A DNA stretch of 64,000 nucleotides from Rhynchopus euleeides (lineage: Eukaryota; Euglenozoa; Diplonemea; Diplonemida; Diplonemidae). Location of the stretch: positions 1,736,001-1,800,000 of the forward strand of contig OY723301.1 in NCBI GenBank assembly GCA_963210315.1, in the 5' to 3' direction. The translations under genes and the position numbers were made by a program. The notes under the pieces were generated by a model, which worked only from the letters and a program-made list of their open reading frames with translations, searched no databases and was not told the origin of the DNA. Shown piece by piece: positions 53,141-63,689 of the stretch (positions are counted from its first letter, which is position 1; the number at the start of each line of letters is the position of its first letter).

Positions 53141-53854
53141 TTATGATTGTGCTGTGTAATTTGCGCCCCGCAGGATATGCACACCACGCAGTCTCGACAA
53201 CACGTATGAGAGTGTACCATGTGGGGACTCAACAAGGTCATTGGATCGGCATCTGCCTGCCGACTCAGCCCCCACACAGTGCGACCGCAAGGTCGCCAGG
53301 GATGTCTCAACGCCAGGGGAATACCCTCCCCTGGCGTTGTACAACCCTACTCTCAACCCTCGGGTCCTCTCCTGGAGGCGGTGGTGGCGGGCCCGCAACG
53401 CTTCGTACTTCCGGTACAGACTGAGGTAGTCTGCCCGGCTGACCCGCTCATTGCTTCCTAGATCATCTGCTGCTCTGGAGCTGCCATCACTCTCACTGCC
53501 CACATCAGTTGGTGTGGGGGTAGGAGCAGGAGGAGTGGGAGGAGTAGGAGTGCAGGTGACATCTTTCTTGGCTAGCAAGGAACGCCGCTTTTCCCGCACG
53601 TGCGTGCAGTTGATGCACCACTGCATATATCTGTCGTCACCACGTCCCACTCGCTCTCCTATGTACCCAGCCCGACGGAGCGCCCGAAATAATGTCGCCT
53701 CACCGATGTCGTGTGCCGTTTTCTTTTTACGCAGGTCTGCCACAACGCTCTCTGCCGAGACCCCGCACATCTCCCGTTTGGCGAGCGTCTTTCGAGCAAG
53801 GTACTCCTCTGCAGCAGCATCTGACACCTCTGCGAGGCCCTGGGCACGCGGCAT
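53141..53854 (-). CDS. Transposon-internal frame A, HTH-like segment
   Basis: From the first ATG at 53854 it encodes 237 aa. GEATLFRALRRAGYIGER resembles the second helix-turn-helix of Tc1-type transposases (TVRRxLxxAGL-x-GR). A Cys pair (WCINC) and a Leu-heptad stretch (YLSLYRKYEALRARHHRL) follow. No catalytic Asp-Asp-Glu/Asp pattern is evident. It may be a degenerate transposase or a captured gene. Confidence 0.35.
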   Translation of the reverse strand: MPRAQGLAEVSDAAAEEYLARKTLAKREMCGVSAESVVADLRKKKTAHDIGEATLFRALRRAGYIGERVGRGDDRYMQWCINCTHVREKRRSLLAKKDVTCTPTPPTPPAPTPTPTDVGSESDGSSRAADDLGSNERVSRADYLSLYRKYEALRARHHRLQERTRGLRVGLYNARGGYSPGVETSLATLRSHCVGAESAGRCRSNDLVESPHGTLSYVLSRLRGVHILRGANYTAQS

Positions 53855-54140
53855 GTGTTGCTCGGCGTGCTGAGTGAGCGTAGTGACACCCTTCCCTTGC
53901 AAAGAACGAAATAATGCGGTCGGGAGTGGTTCAGGTACAAAGGCAAGGTACGAAACTGAGGTACATTTTTTTAGGACCCCAAAAAATCATCACAAAAGTG
54001 CGTATCAGGTGTCACAAGTGGGCCCCAGACAGTTTCCGGGGGGGTATGGGTCGGATTTTCGGGTCAGATCAGGTATTAGGGCGGCTCTGATGGTATGTCG
54101 AAAATTTTGGTTTTGTACGGGCTTATGACCCCCCCTAGGG

Positions 54141-54584
54141 CAGTGGTGGCAGCGTACGGCCGTACGGTACGCGTACGCGTACGCGTACGCCGTACGCACT
54201 TTCTGAAAATCGCGCTGCGTACGCGTACGCAGATTTTGCGTACGGCTGGTATTCCAGGTCTCTCAGCACACAGTAGGCCACCCAGCGGGTGGCTGGGCCC
54301 TGGCCTTTGATCTTGCCTTTCACAGATGGTTCCTTGCCGCGCACGTGGCGAATAACTTGCAACACCTGCAAGTACACCCGCAATCATACTGCAAAAGGTA
54401 CCACTTCCGACTGGAAGGCTCGAAGGCTGCCCCTGGTACACCTGAGTTCGACTGTCGGATTTGGTGTGCGGCCATGGCCGTCTCCTGTGCTCCATAGACT
54501 GCCGTACGCAGCGCCGTACGCGTACGCGTACGCCGTACGCACTTTTTGAAAATCACGCTGCGTACGCGTACGCAGCCACCACTG
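54141..54584. mobile_element. hAT-type MITE with GTACGC-rich arms and 8-bp target duplication
   Basis: The ends are CAGTGGTGGC and its complement. Flanks at 54133-54140 and 54585-54592 are both CCCTAGGG. Subterminal arms carry runs of CGTACG/GTACGC, giving strong hairpin potential. It inserted exactly across the TA border of the neighbouring element, so it is the younger insertion. No transposase. Confidence 0.8.
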
Positions 54585-54592
54585 CCCTAGGG

Positions 54593-55253
54593 GGGGGGGG
54601 TGATGTCGATTCCCCGACTGGCTTACTTTTTCTCTACCCCAACCCCCGACCCCCTTGTGATGGAAAGGAACTGCAGACGAAGAATGCGGAGCAGGTCGCC
54701 TCTCACGGGAGGGGGCGCTGCGAGGATCACGGACAAAACGAATCGATCAAATCGATCAAAAAAGTCGGTCATAAAGTTGAAAAAACTGATCACATCACAG
54801 AACCCACACCATGCCACATCAAACCGTACTGTGGTTTTGGGTTTAGCGAACGGGTATTGCGCATTGGCTCTCCCCTAGAGGCCATACGACGTGATATTCG
54901 AGTCAGCTATCCTGTTCCCACAATACACAGCATATCCCCACATCAAATCGTTCAAATTTGACAAAGCACAGCAATTCATAGCAACAAAGTTGCACGTAAT
55001 AAACGACGTTTTGATCGTTTGCTGATCGTGCCGTTTTACAATCACACAGCCCACGGCCCCACAGACCCAACCCTTCCCCCCTCCCCCGCCCTCCTCCACA
55101 GCGGCACTACCCAGTGCTGCTGCCTGCTTTGTTGCAAAGAACCCAAAAGGAGGTGCCTCTGCTCTGTGCCAAACCTCTGTGCCAGTCTGTCTCCTCTTCT
55201 GTGAGGGGGCTCACTCTTCTGCACTTCTGAGCAAATGCCCCCCCCCCCCCCTA
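54593..55253. other. Intergenic region, no gene recognised
   Basis: Short frames only; ends in a C run and the TA at 55252-55253. Confidence 0.5.
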
Positions 55254-56401
55254 GGGGGGGTCAAATGGGGGTGACAAACACGATTTTTCAAAAAACCGGC
55301 GCAGAGGCCCCAAAGCCCCCGTAAACCCTCCAAACCCCCCCAGATCGGTCCGGAAACCCATCGAACCCCACTTTTCCACCATTCCGGGCACCTCAGGTGC
55401 CCGAATTGGGGTACCTAAATTTTGTGCCACCGTTTGGTACCGGACAGTGCCACTGTGTGGGAGGTTGGAAAAGAAAATGCCCCAACACACCACATCTGAG
55501 GGTTGCAATGCATGTTGCTTGCCAACCACGTCATCCGGTGGGTGTCAGGCGCTATGTAGGTGGCATGAGCCAGGTCTTCGATGTGTTCTGGCTTGTATAT
55601 GTACCTCCCTGCCTGCGGCACAGGCACTGCCTTTGTCCCCCACACCAGCCACAGAGAGCGTATTGTACTCGGTCCACGGTTGCTGATTCATTGTGATGCG
55701 TTGTATCCTCGAGTGAACGTCACACACTAGTGGCACCACCACCCGCCATCCGAGAGCTGTATTGACTTTGCGCCCTTCCGTTGCATTCACCTCGCCACGC
55801 ATATTGCACCGTTCAGTACCAGTGCTCTTGGGCCAGGCAAAGTAGACCGCAGCAACTACCAATTCTGGCACAATGGGTACCACGACAGCGCACTTCGTGT
55901 GTTCCCGGAATGTACAGCTCGTGTTGCAACAGTCGTTGTCAACACATCCCGGTTGTGGAGCACTGCTGCACAGGAATCACACGACCATCTGGACTTGTTC
56001 CGTACCTACAGGCAGCCTCCCGGTGCATGGTGGCAGGGAGGTACATATACAAGCCAGAACTCATCGAAGACCTGGCTAATGCCACCTACATAGCGCCTGA
56101 CACCCACCGGATGACGTGGTTGGCAAGCAACATGCATTGCAACCCTCAGATGTGGTGTGTTGGGGCATTTTCTTTTCCAACCTCCCACACAGTGGCACTG
56201 TCCGGTACCAAACGGTGGCACAAAATTTAGGTACCCCAATTCGGGCACCTGAGGTGCCCGGAATGGTGGAAAAGTGGGGTTCGATGGGTTTCCGGACCGA
56301 TCTGGGGGGGTTTGGAGGGTTTACGGGGGCTTTGGGGCCTCTGCGCCGGTTTTTTGAAAAATCGTGTTTGTCCACGTAAAAGGGTGGCATTTGACCCCCC
56401 C
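55254..56401. mobile_element. TA-flanked foldback element with ~360-bp arms
   Basis: Arms 55254-55613 and 56032-56401 are inverted copies starting GGGGGGTCAAATG; TA borders at 55252-55253 and 56402-56403. Each arm can read the same peptide (IEDLANATYIAPDTHRMTW in the right arm), so the arms derive from one coding-like sequence. The unique core is only ~420 bp. Confidence 0.8.
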
Positions 56402-56403
56402 TA

Positions 56404-57386
56404 CCCCCCCCCCCCCCCAAACCCTTCTTCAAAAGCCTTCATTTTGCGATGCTCTTCCTCCCCCTGTGATAAGGACGGGGGAGGGGGGGGGCGAGCCAGG
56501 TGGAGGGGTGAGACATTCTGCCCTGCCCCCTGTCCCTCTTCCCCCCCCCCCCCCCTTCCCTCCACCCACCCCCTCCACCACCTCGCGAAATGGGGTGTGT
56601 GGGGGGGGGGGATGCCGTACTGTGTTTCCCGTTAAATCAACCTTGATGCTGTTCTCTTCCCTCTCCACACATCACTCGACATCCCATCATCCTCAGCCCC
56701 CCGTCAAACCAACGACGGTGCCAATGTTCCAAGTGGATGTGGCTTCATTATTATTTGCGAACTATTCGCTACTGGCAGCATCACCCCTTCACCCGCCATC
56801 ACTGCCCATACCCCAGACCATGTGTTCTTTGATTTGCCATATTTTTGTTTCTTGGTTACACGCCAAGTGTTTTATGAAACCCGGCATCACAGCAACCAGA
56901 GACCAGTGAACACAACATGTTAGTGCGAGCATCTATTTCCCCCTCCCACCCCCACCCGTTTTTTAGTGCGCCACAACAAACGCAGGTTTCGACTACCCCG
57001 TTATTTTTGTTTCTTTGGCCGCGCTCAAAACGAAGCACAGAACAGATGAGAAGAAAAAACCAGTTCTTTCTGGAGCTTCTTTTTAGCTCGCACGATTCCA
57101 TTGTCGGTCAACGTCGTTTGTCTGGTTCTCCTTTATCCCTACCCTACCCTAGAGAGTGGCAAGTTGGCGGTTTTTGCGTGGACAAAATTTCCGCGATATG
57201 TATTGTGCTTCTCCGAGGCCTGCCCCGGCCAAAAATCGACCTTTTGGGGACATTCTGAACTAGCAGGAACAACCAGAAGCAACGAAATGCTCGCCCCTGC
57301 CATTTAAATCGCAAAGAAGCCCCGAATATGTCCTGCCTAGGCAACATTTGAGACAATACGATTTTCACGGAAAACCCCCAAAAAAA
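56404..57386. other. Intergenic region, no gene recognised
   Basis: C/G homopolymers at the left, then mixed sequence without domain-bearing frames. Confidence 0.5.
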
Positions 57387-57766
57387 TGACCTAATCCGCC
57401 TCGCCTCCACTAATTCGCCCAGGGTCGCCCACCACTCGGCCACACTCGCCCACACTCGCCCACACTCGCCCACAACTCGCCCACAACTCGCCCACACTCG
57501 CCCACATGCATTCGCCCACATTCGCCCACACTCGCCCACATTCGCCCACACTCGACCACCACTCGCCCACATTCGCCCACACTCGCCCACACTCGCCCAC
57601 ACATGCATTCGCCCACACTCGCCCACACTCGACCACCACTCGCCCACATTCGCCCACACTCGACCACCCTCGCCCACCCTCTTCCGCACTCTTGCACTTT
57701 CGCCCACGTTCGCCCACACTCGCCCACCTTCAACCACCCTCGCCCGGAGGCGAGGTGGATTAGGTC
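57387..57766. mobile_element. Inverted-repeat element filled with a CGCCCACACT decamer array
   Basis: The ends TGACCTAATCCGCCTCGCC and its near-perfect complement enclose about 30 degenerate units of a 10-bp repeat (CGCCCACACT, with CGCCCACATT and CGACCACC variants). Minus-strand frames here read Gly-Glu-Cys-Gly-Arg-Val-Trp-Ala periodicity and are not taken as genes. Confidence 0.65.
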
Positions 57767-58261
57767 AAAAAAGCAAAATTGAAATTTCGCCCAAAATCGT
57801 ATTTTTCGGACCCGAGGGACACCCACACCCAGATTTTCCGTGTTTCTGAGCGAAAATTCTGGTCCGAAAAAAAAATACCCCTGGTGGGTGGCAGAGCGTA
57901 GGAAGGGGTGGATGGATATGGTGTAAAAGGGAGAAGAACAGTTGAGTGGGCAGGGAGGCTGACGGCTGGGTCAGGGAACAAGACGAACAGAAGCGACGGC
58001 TGACGAGGAACGGAGGCTGCCCCCCGCCCCCAGGCTCCTTCCCACCTCAGGAACATGTGTCACACGTCACTTCGCAACAAGGATTAGGGTCCCTCCAGTC
58101 TGTATTCTGGAGGGACGCCATCATGTTAAACCCCATTCCCTGTTCCCAAGGCAGGGCAGTTGCTGAGGCTCGCTGTCAACACCAGCCCGCCTGCAGCTGA
58201 GTGGTGAGGGGCATGCCTTGATAAAACCTCGGTAACGTAGGGGGCGACAGCTACGCGACAC
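57767..58261. other. Intergenic region, no gene recognised
   Basis: No supported coding or structural feature. Confidence 0.45.
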
Positions 58262-61045
58262 CAGAAGAGTGCTGATATGGGTGTTCGTGGATCACGCGCA
58301 TGTGTCTTACACCAGGAGAGTGCGGATATGGGTGTTTGTGGATCACGCGCATGTGTCTGACACCAGGAGAGTGCTGATATGGGTGTTCGTGGATCACGCG
58401 CATGTGTCTGACACCAGGAGAGTGCTGATATGGGTGTTTGTGGATCACGCGCATGTGTCTGACACCAGGAGAGTGCTGATATGGGTGTTCGTGGATCACG
58501 CGCGTGTGTCTGACACCAGGAGAGTGCTGATATGGGTGTTCGTGGATCACGCGCATGTGTCTTACACCAGGAGAGTGCGGATATGGGTGTTTGTGGATCA
58601 CGCGCATGTGTCTGACACTAGGAGAGTGCTGATATGGGTGTTTGTGGATCACGCGCATGTGTCTGACACCAGGAGAGTGCCGATATGGGTGTTTGTGGAT
58701 CACGCGCATGTGTCTGACACCCGGAGAGTGCTGATATGGGTGTTTGTGGATCACGCGCATGTGTCTGACACCAGGAGAGAGCGGATATGGGTGTTTGTGG
58801 ATCACGCGCATGTGTCTTACACCAGGAGAGTGCGGATATGGGTGTTTGTGGATCACGCGCATGTGTCTGACCCCACGAGAGTGCAGAAATGGGTGTCCGG
58901 GAGTCACGCGGCGATGGTTGACCCAACGAGAGTGCAGAAATGGGTGTCCGAGAGTCACGCGGCTGTGTCTGACCCCACGAGAGTGCAGAAATGGGTGTCC
59001 GGGGGTCACGCGCTTGTGTCTCACCCTATGAGAGTGTCGCAATGGGTATGTATGAGTCACGCGGCTGTGTCTCACCCTATGAGAGTGACATAATGTGTAT
59101 GTATGAGTCACGTGATTGTGTCTCTCCCTCTGAGACTGTCACAATGGGTATGTATGAGTCACGCGCTTGTGTCTCACCCTATGAGAGTGTCACAATGGGT
59201 ATGTACGAGTCACGCGGCTGTGTCTCACCCTATGAGAGTGACATAATGTGTATGTATGGGCTGATCCGGCCTTTGGGATTTTACAGAAAATCGCAAAAAA
59301 GCGGCACCGGGCCACCAAAAATGCACAAAAAATCGCAAAAAATCGCAGCGAATTTTTGCGAATTTTTGCGACTTTTTGCGATTTTTTGCGAATCGGATTG
59401 AGATTGAGATTTTTTTGTTGTGAGGCGTTTTTTTTGTTAGGCGTAGGTAGTTCGGCGCCGCTGCTGCCGCTGTCAGCACCAGCCAGCACCCACGCCCGCT
59501 CCACAATCGCCACCACCAGGGCTGCTGTGTCGGCCCCCCGAGGAGATGGCGCTGAAGGGGGTGAAGCAGATGGTGCTGATGACCTGCATCTGGCACAAAA
59601 TATTCCTACTCGACAGTGAGCCCTGAGCTCCCGGAACATGAGAAGACCATCAGCTGTTTTGCCGGCGATTCCACAGCGCCCACGAGAAAATCATGAGCTG
59701 GTCGCCCCCCGACTCCACAGTGAGCCCTGAGCACCCGGAGCTGGTCGCATTAGATGCAGACCTCTGCATCACTCGCTGTTGCGCCTGCGACGCCACAGCG
59801 GGTCCTGAGCTCCAGGAGCACCCGCGCGCAAACATTCGCTCGGTGACTCCACAGTGATCCATGAACACCAGAAGCTGCTCGTAGGAGAAGAAGTCCTCGG
59901 CACTAGCTGTCCGTCCTGCGACCCCACAGTCGAGCGGGAGAGACTTGGGTTTCCTGAGCTCCAGGAGTCGCACGATAAGACCTCCACGGGCCGCTTTTCT
60001 CCGACGCCACAGCCGAGCCCGAGCTCCAGGAGCATCCGCGCATCTGACCGTTCTTTGCGACTCAACAGCTGAGCCGTGAGTAACCATCCCACACACAACT
60101 AGTCGTTGGGTCATCTGGAGCTCATCGCATGAGAGGAACCCCCGTTCTACCGGCCATCTTCTGCGATTCCGCAGCTGACCCGTGTGCCCCGAGGGCAAGC
60201 CCCATGAGCAGAAGACGTCATACGCAACTGGGCGTTCTTTCCGTACAACTCTACAGCTGACCCGTGAGCTCCGGGAGGGACCTTCCGCACAGTAGCCGCT
60301 TCCTGCGATTCCGCAGCCGAACCTGTACTGTAAGCCTCCTTCGCCTACTACCATTCTCCCAGCCCCAGGAAGGGTAAAGATGAGCCTGTGGGGTTGGTCA
60401 GGGACTGGTTTTCGTCTTGGGAAGGGTCCCGTTGGGAAGAGTATCCGATTTGCTTGACCGCACGACCGTTGGGTGAAGGAGAAGTCGTACGGTACACTTC
60501 CTGTTCCTGGACGGATCGGGGTTGGAGTCGCGAGATGGCCGCCCGTCGTACGGCTCAAATTTGTGAAGAAGTTCCAGGGGGTGGGAGTCCACCGTGTGTA
60601 TCACCCCCCCCCCCCCCCCCCGCCGACGGACCCAACAACGCAGAAAGCCGAAAAAATCGCAAAAAGTCGGAAAAAATCGCAAAAAATCGCTGCGATTTTT
60701 TGCGATTTTTTGCGATTTTTTGCGATTTTTTGCGACTTTTTGCGACTTTTTGCGACTTTTTGCGATTTTTTGCGAATCGGATTGAGATCGCGAGATTTTT
60801 TGTGTTTTCCCCAAGGCCGGATCAGCCCAATGTATGAGTCACGCGGCTGTGTCTCACCCTCTGAGAGTGTCATAATGTGTGTATGAGTCACGCGGCTGTG
60901 TCTCACCCTCTGAGACTGTCACAATGGGTATGTATGAGTCACGCGGCTGTGTCTCACCCTCTGAGAGTGTCATAATGTGTATGTATGAGTCACGCGTATG
61001 TGTCTCACCCTATGAGAGTGTCACAATGGGTATGTATGAGGTCTC
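58262..61045. repeat. 51-bp satellite array, interrupted by an insertion
   Basis: Head-to-tail 51-bp units, graded along the array: type 1 (GATATGGGTGTTTGTGGATC) to about 58865, type 2 (CAGAAATGGGTGTCCGGGAG) to about 59015, type 3 (ATGGGTATGTATGAGTCACG) to 59256 and again 60830-61045. The 51-bp period keeps both strands open for over 270 codons (17-residue periods), a by-product of the period. The interruption is the element at 59257-60829. Confidence 0.95.
59257..60829. mobile_element. 1.57-kb insertion with TG...CA inverted ends and 5-bp target duplication
   Basis: The ends are TGGGCTGATCCGGCC and its complement. ATGTA is duplicated on both sides (59252-59256 and 60830-60834), and removing the insertion with one ATGTA restores an intact 51-bp unit. 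Near both ends are arrays of CGCAAAAAA / TTTTTTGCG and the same word TTTTTTGCGAATCGGATTGAG in direct orientation. The core (about 59640-60330) is a degenerate tandem array with recurring GATTCCACAG...GAGCTCCAGGAG. A minus-strand frame over it (59650-60558) mirrors that repetition. Superfamily unclear. Confidence 0.85.
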
Positions 61046-61939
61046 CTGGGTTTCCTGGTTACCTGAAGTGGTGTGTGTGGGCGCACAAAAAGCGAACTGG
61101 CAAATCACAGCACGTGGCATCAACCACTACTTCGTCTGACAACAGCAACAAAACTCCTTGTTATGCCGCCCGCACCCCCCCGCGCCCCTGTCTGGTGTGG
61201 GACTTGCCAGATTGTGCTGGGGGACTTGCTTTTCCTTTCTCTCTCGTCTATCAGAACCCCCTGCTCGGATGATCGCCGACCTCTGGCCGGTTCCTAGTCA
61301 AGCTAAGGGTTGACTGCTGCATCACCCGGACGCTCCCATTCGCCCTTCCGTCGTCGCATGATCTAGACGCCTTGCTGTACAGGTCGTGCGGGCGTCGTGC
61401 ACTTCCGGGTCTCCTGGCAGTTCCCGCTCGACCGGGCGTTGGTGTGCACGTTTTTTATGCTGGGTGTCAGTGGGTGATTGGCTGTGCGACGTGCAGACCT
61501 GCTGGATTGGGTGCGGATGCAGGGGAGCCGCGGCGACACCTGGGCGATGCCAGAGGCATTTTTGTGTTGGAGGTGCGCGCGATGGCTTCGGCCGCGGTAT
61601 CACCCGTGGCATGCAGACTCACCGCGAGGCACTCCTTCGCTCCCTTCTGCTTGTCCGTGCGCCCTTGTCTCTCCATGCCTGTCCGTTTGGGGTCCAGGTT
61701 GCAGACTTCCTTCCGGGATGAAGACAGTCTGCCAATTCCTGTCATTATTCCTGAGTGCCTGTCTTGTGGCAGCCAAGGGTTCTTTGCTCCTGTGTGTGTA
61801 CATGTGCTTCGTATTCAGCATTCCTTGTTGTGTGAGTCTTCTAAGCTTGTCCTTCTTTCCCTAATCGATTCTGGCAGGATGCGAATGACCGAGCAAGATG
61901 ATTGGTGATGTGAGTCACCTGCAGCCAGTGGCCCCTGCC

Positions 61940-63145
61940 CCCCAACCTGCCCCAATCCCCCACCCGAAGCCGTGATCATCTGAACTCCGCATTGCCAGCC
62001 ACCCCACCACAGTGGCCACACACACAGACCAACGTGACCCCCAGCATACAGAGAGCAGGTTCCATGGAGGTCCTTCTGACAGGGAAGCCGTGATAAGGCC
62101 CCATTCGGGGGTGTGAATTCCATGTGGTGGGCCCTCCTCGCATCCGCTCATCATGTGGGTGTGATTCCGGAGTCGTGTGTTCGGTTGCATTCCTGTCGGC
62201 CACCTCGGCGGCCCACATTTTCGGGTGAAAACCCGGTTTTTGGCAGAGTCGGAGGTGTTCCGGGGGTGGTAGGGCCCCAAAACGGGAGCAAAATGCACCA
62301 ATATTTTTGCCCAGAAAAAAATTGTGAGAAACGGCTGGAAAAATCACAGCTTGCCACCCTCTAGAGACTCCGAGTCACTGAAAGGTCTCCCGACCCTCAA
62401 CTACACCATTATGTGACCATAGAATATGGTCTTCCTGCGGTGGTGGTGGGGGGGGGTGGGGTTGGGTGTGTGGGCCTGTTTGGCATTCCCTGTCCCCAAG
62501 CAGAGGGGCTGTACGTACCCAGGGTGCACTTCCGTGTACATGGCTCTGCAAACCAACCGAGTAGTGAGGGGCGCGAAGGCCACTCGACACGCGGGGAGAA
62601 GGGGTGGGTGTGATTTTTTTTCCAGCCGATACTCACTCAGAGTGGCGCCAGCGAGAAAAGCAAATCATCTGTGAGGAAGACTTGAGAAAAGGCTGGTGTG
62701 ACTGTAAGCGAACGGCCTGCAGGACTCCTCCCCTCGCCCCTCCGCCAATACACCTGCATGCCCTCGGCCCCGTTGCATTCTCCCACCCTCAGCCGTGAGC
62801 TTCTGAATTCCGCACTGCATTGCCAGCCACACCACCCCAGTGGTCACACACTCCACTGTGACCCCAGCCGACAGACAACAGCAGGTTCCATGGACGTCTT
62901 TCTGCTGAGGAAGCCGTGACACGCCCCACTGCGCCCCGTGAATGGGGTGTGAACTCCAGGTGGGTGGACCCTTCTCGCAGGTGCTCATCATATGTGTGTG
63001 TTTCCGGAGTTGTGTGTTGGGTTGCATCTCCGATTTTGGCTGACTTAGAAGTGTTCCGGGGCTGAAGGGCCCTAAAACGGGATCAAAATGACCTATATAA
63101 TTTTGTCCACGAAACCCAGTCCAGGTGCCTGGTGAGAAAAACGCA
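61940..63145 (+). repeat. Diverged local direct duplication
   Basis: About 61940-62360 and 62770-63145 align as direct repeats (shared GCAGGTTCCATGGA, GAAGCCGTGA, TTCCGGAGT, GGAAGTGTTCCGGGG-like words), separated by about 400 bp. Noncoding as far as I can see. Confidence 0.65.
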
Positions 63146-63534
63146 GCTTGCCCCTCTCTAACCCTACCCCCACCCCACTTCCTGCCATGCCATGCCTGCA
63201 AGAATGTGGGTGCAAACAGGCCACTTCGCTCAGGCACACACCACACGCAGTGTGGGTGCCTCGGCCGCCTGCTTCGGGGTCTGGTGTTGCGAAAGAACAG
63301 AGATGACAGTCTCCCCTGTGTGCTATGGGAGACTCGCGGCAAGCCGAAAGTTGAAGGAACCGGGGGCGAGGGGGCGGGGGCCGAAGGTCCCGAAGCAAAC
63401 CTGCTTGCGGGGAGGGGGTGCCTGCGGGTGTTGATATTCAACCGTCGCTGACCACGCCCCCGCCCCCCTAACTGACCCGCGAGTGAAGGAGATCGACGTT
63501 GTGATTTCTTTCGACTTCTGCTTCACTACCCTAC

Positions 63535-63689
63535 CTGACCCACGCCACGATGCGATAGTATGCTTGCTGGTTGTAGACTCGCTGAAGAGTAGGTGGTGCG
63601 TTGCGTACTACTTCGTGGCAGTGTCCACTCGTGTGCTTCTCTTCCAGGGACAGGTCAATGATAGAGCCCTGTGCGGTGCCGTCTCTCCC
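63535..63689 (-). CDS. Possible single exon of an unidentified gene
   Basis: On the minus strand, GCATTGCAG precedes an open 155-bp segment ending GTCAG followed by GTAGGG, i.e. plausible acceptor and donor. It reads GSIIDLSLEEKHTSGHC, then HEVVRNAPPTLQRVYNQQ, then AYYRIVAWV, a composition like a real soluble or mitochondrial subunit exon. No partner exon was found and no family assigned. Confidence 0.25.

Larger units (their letters stand above)
52605..54135. mobile_element. TA-flanked DNA transposon with ~210-bp TIRs and its own reading frames
   Basis: The arms (about 52605-52830 and 53905-54135) are inverted copies starting GGGGGGGTCATAAGCC, bordered by TA at 52603-52604 and 54136-54137. 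Between them are two minus-strand frames. TA borders suggest a Tc1/mariner- or IS630-like, or PHIS-like, integration mode; no DDE triad was identified. Confidence 0.8.

Noticed and set aside
58251..59111. Opposed ~280-codon frames over the 51-bp array
   Set aside because: A 51-bp period is a multiple of three and has no stop on either strand; equal openness of both strands argues for a by-product and not a gene.
59257..60829. LTR retrotransposon or TRIM reading of the insertion
   Set aside because: Ends are inverted and not direct long repeats; the direct similarity is limited to short A/T-rich subterminal words.
61372..61908. 178-codon + frame as a gene
   Set aside because: No domain, no acceptor-like leader, several equally long overlapping frames, and composition like the surrounding noncoding DNA.
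63323..63526. Second exon for the putative gene at 63535-63689
   Set aside because: No frame with a good acceptor that continues a conserved-looking protein was found downstream on the minus strand.
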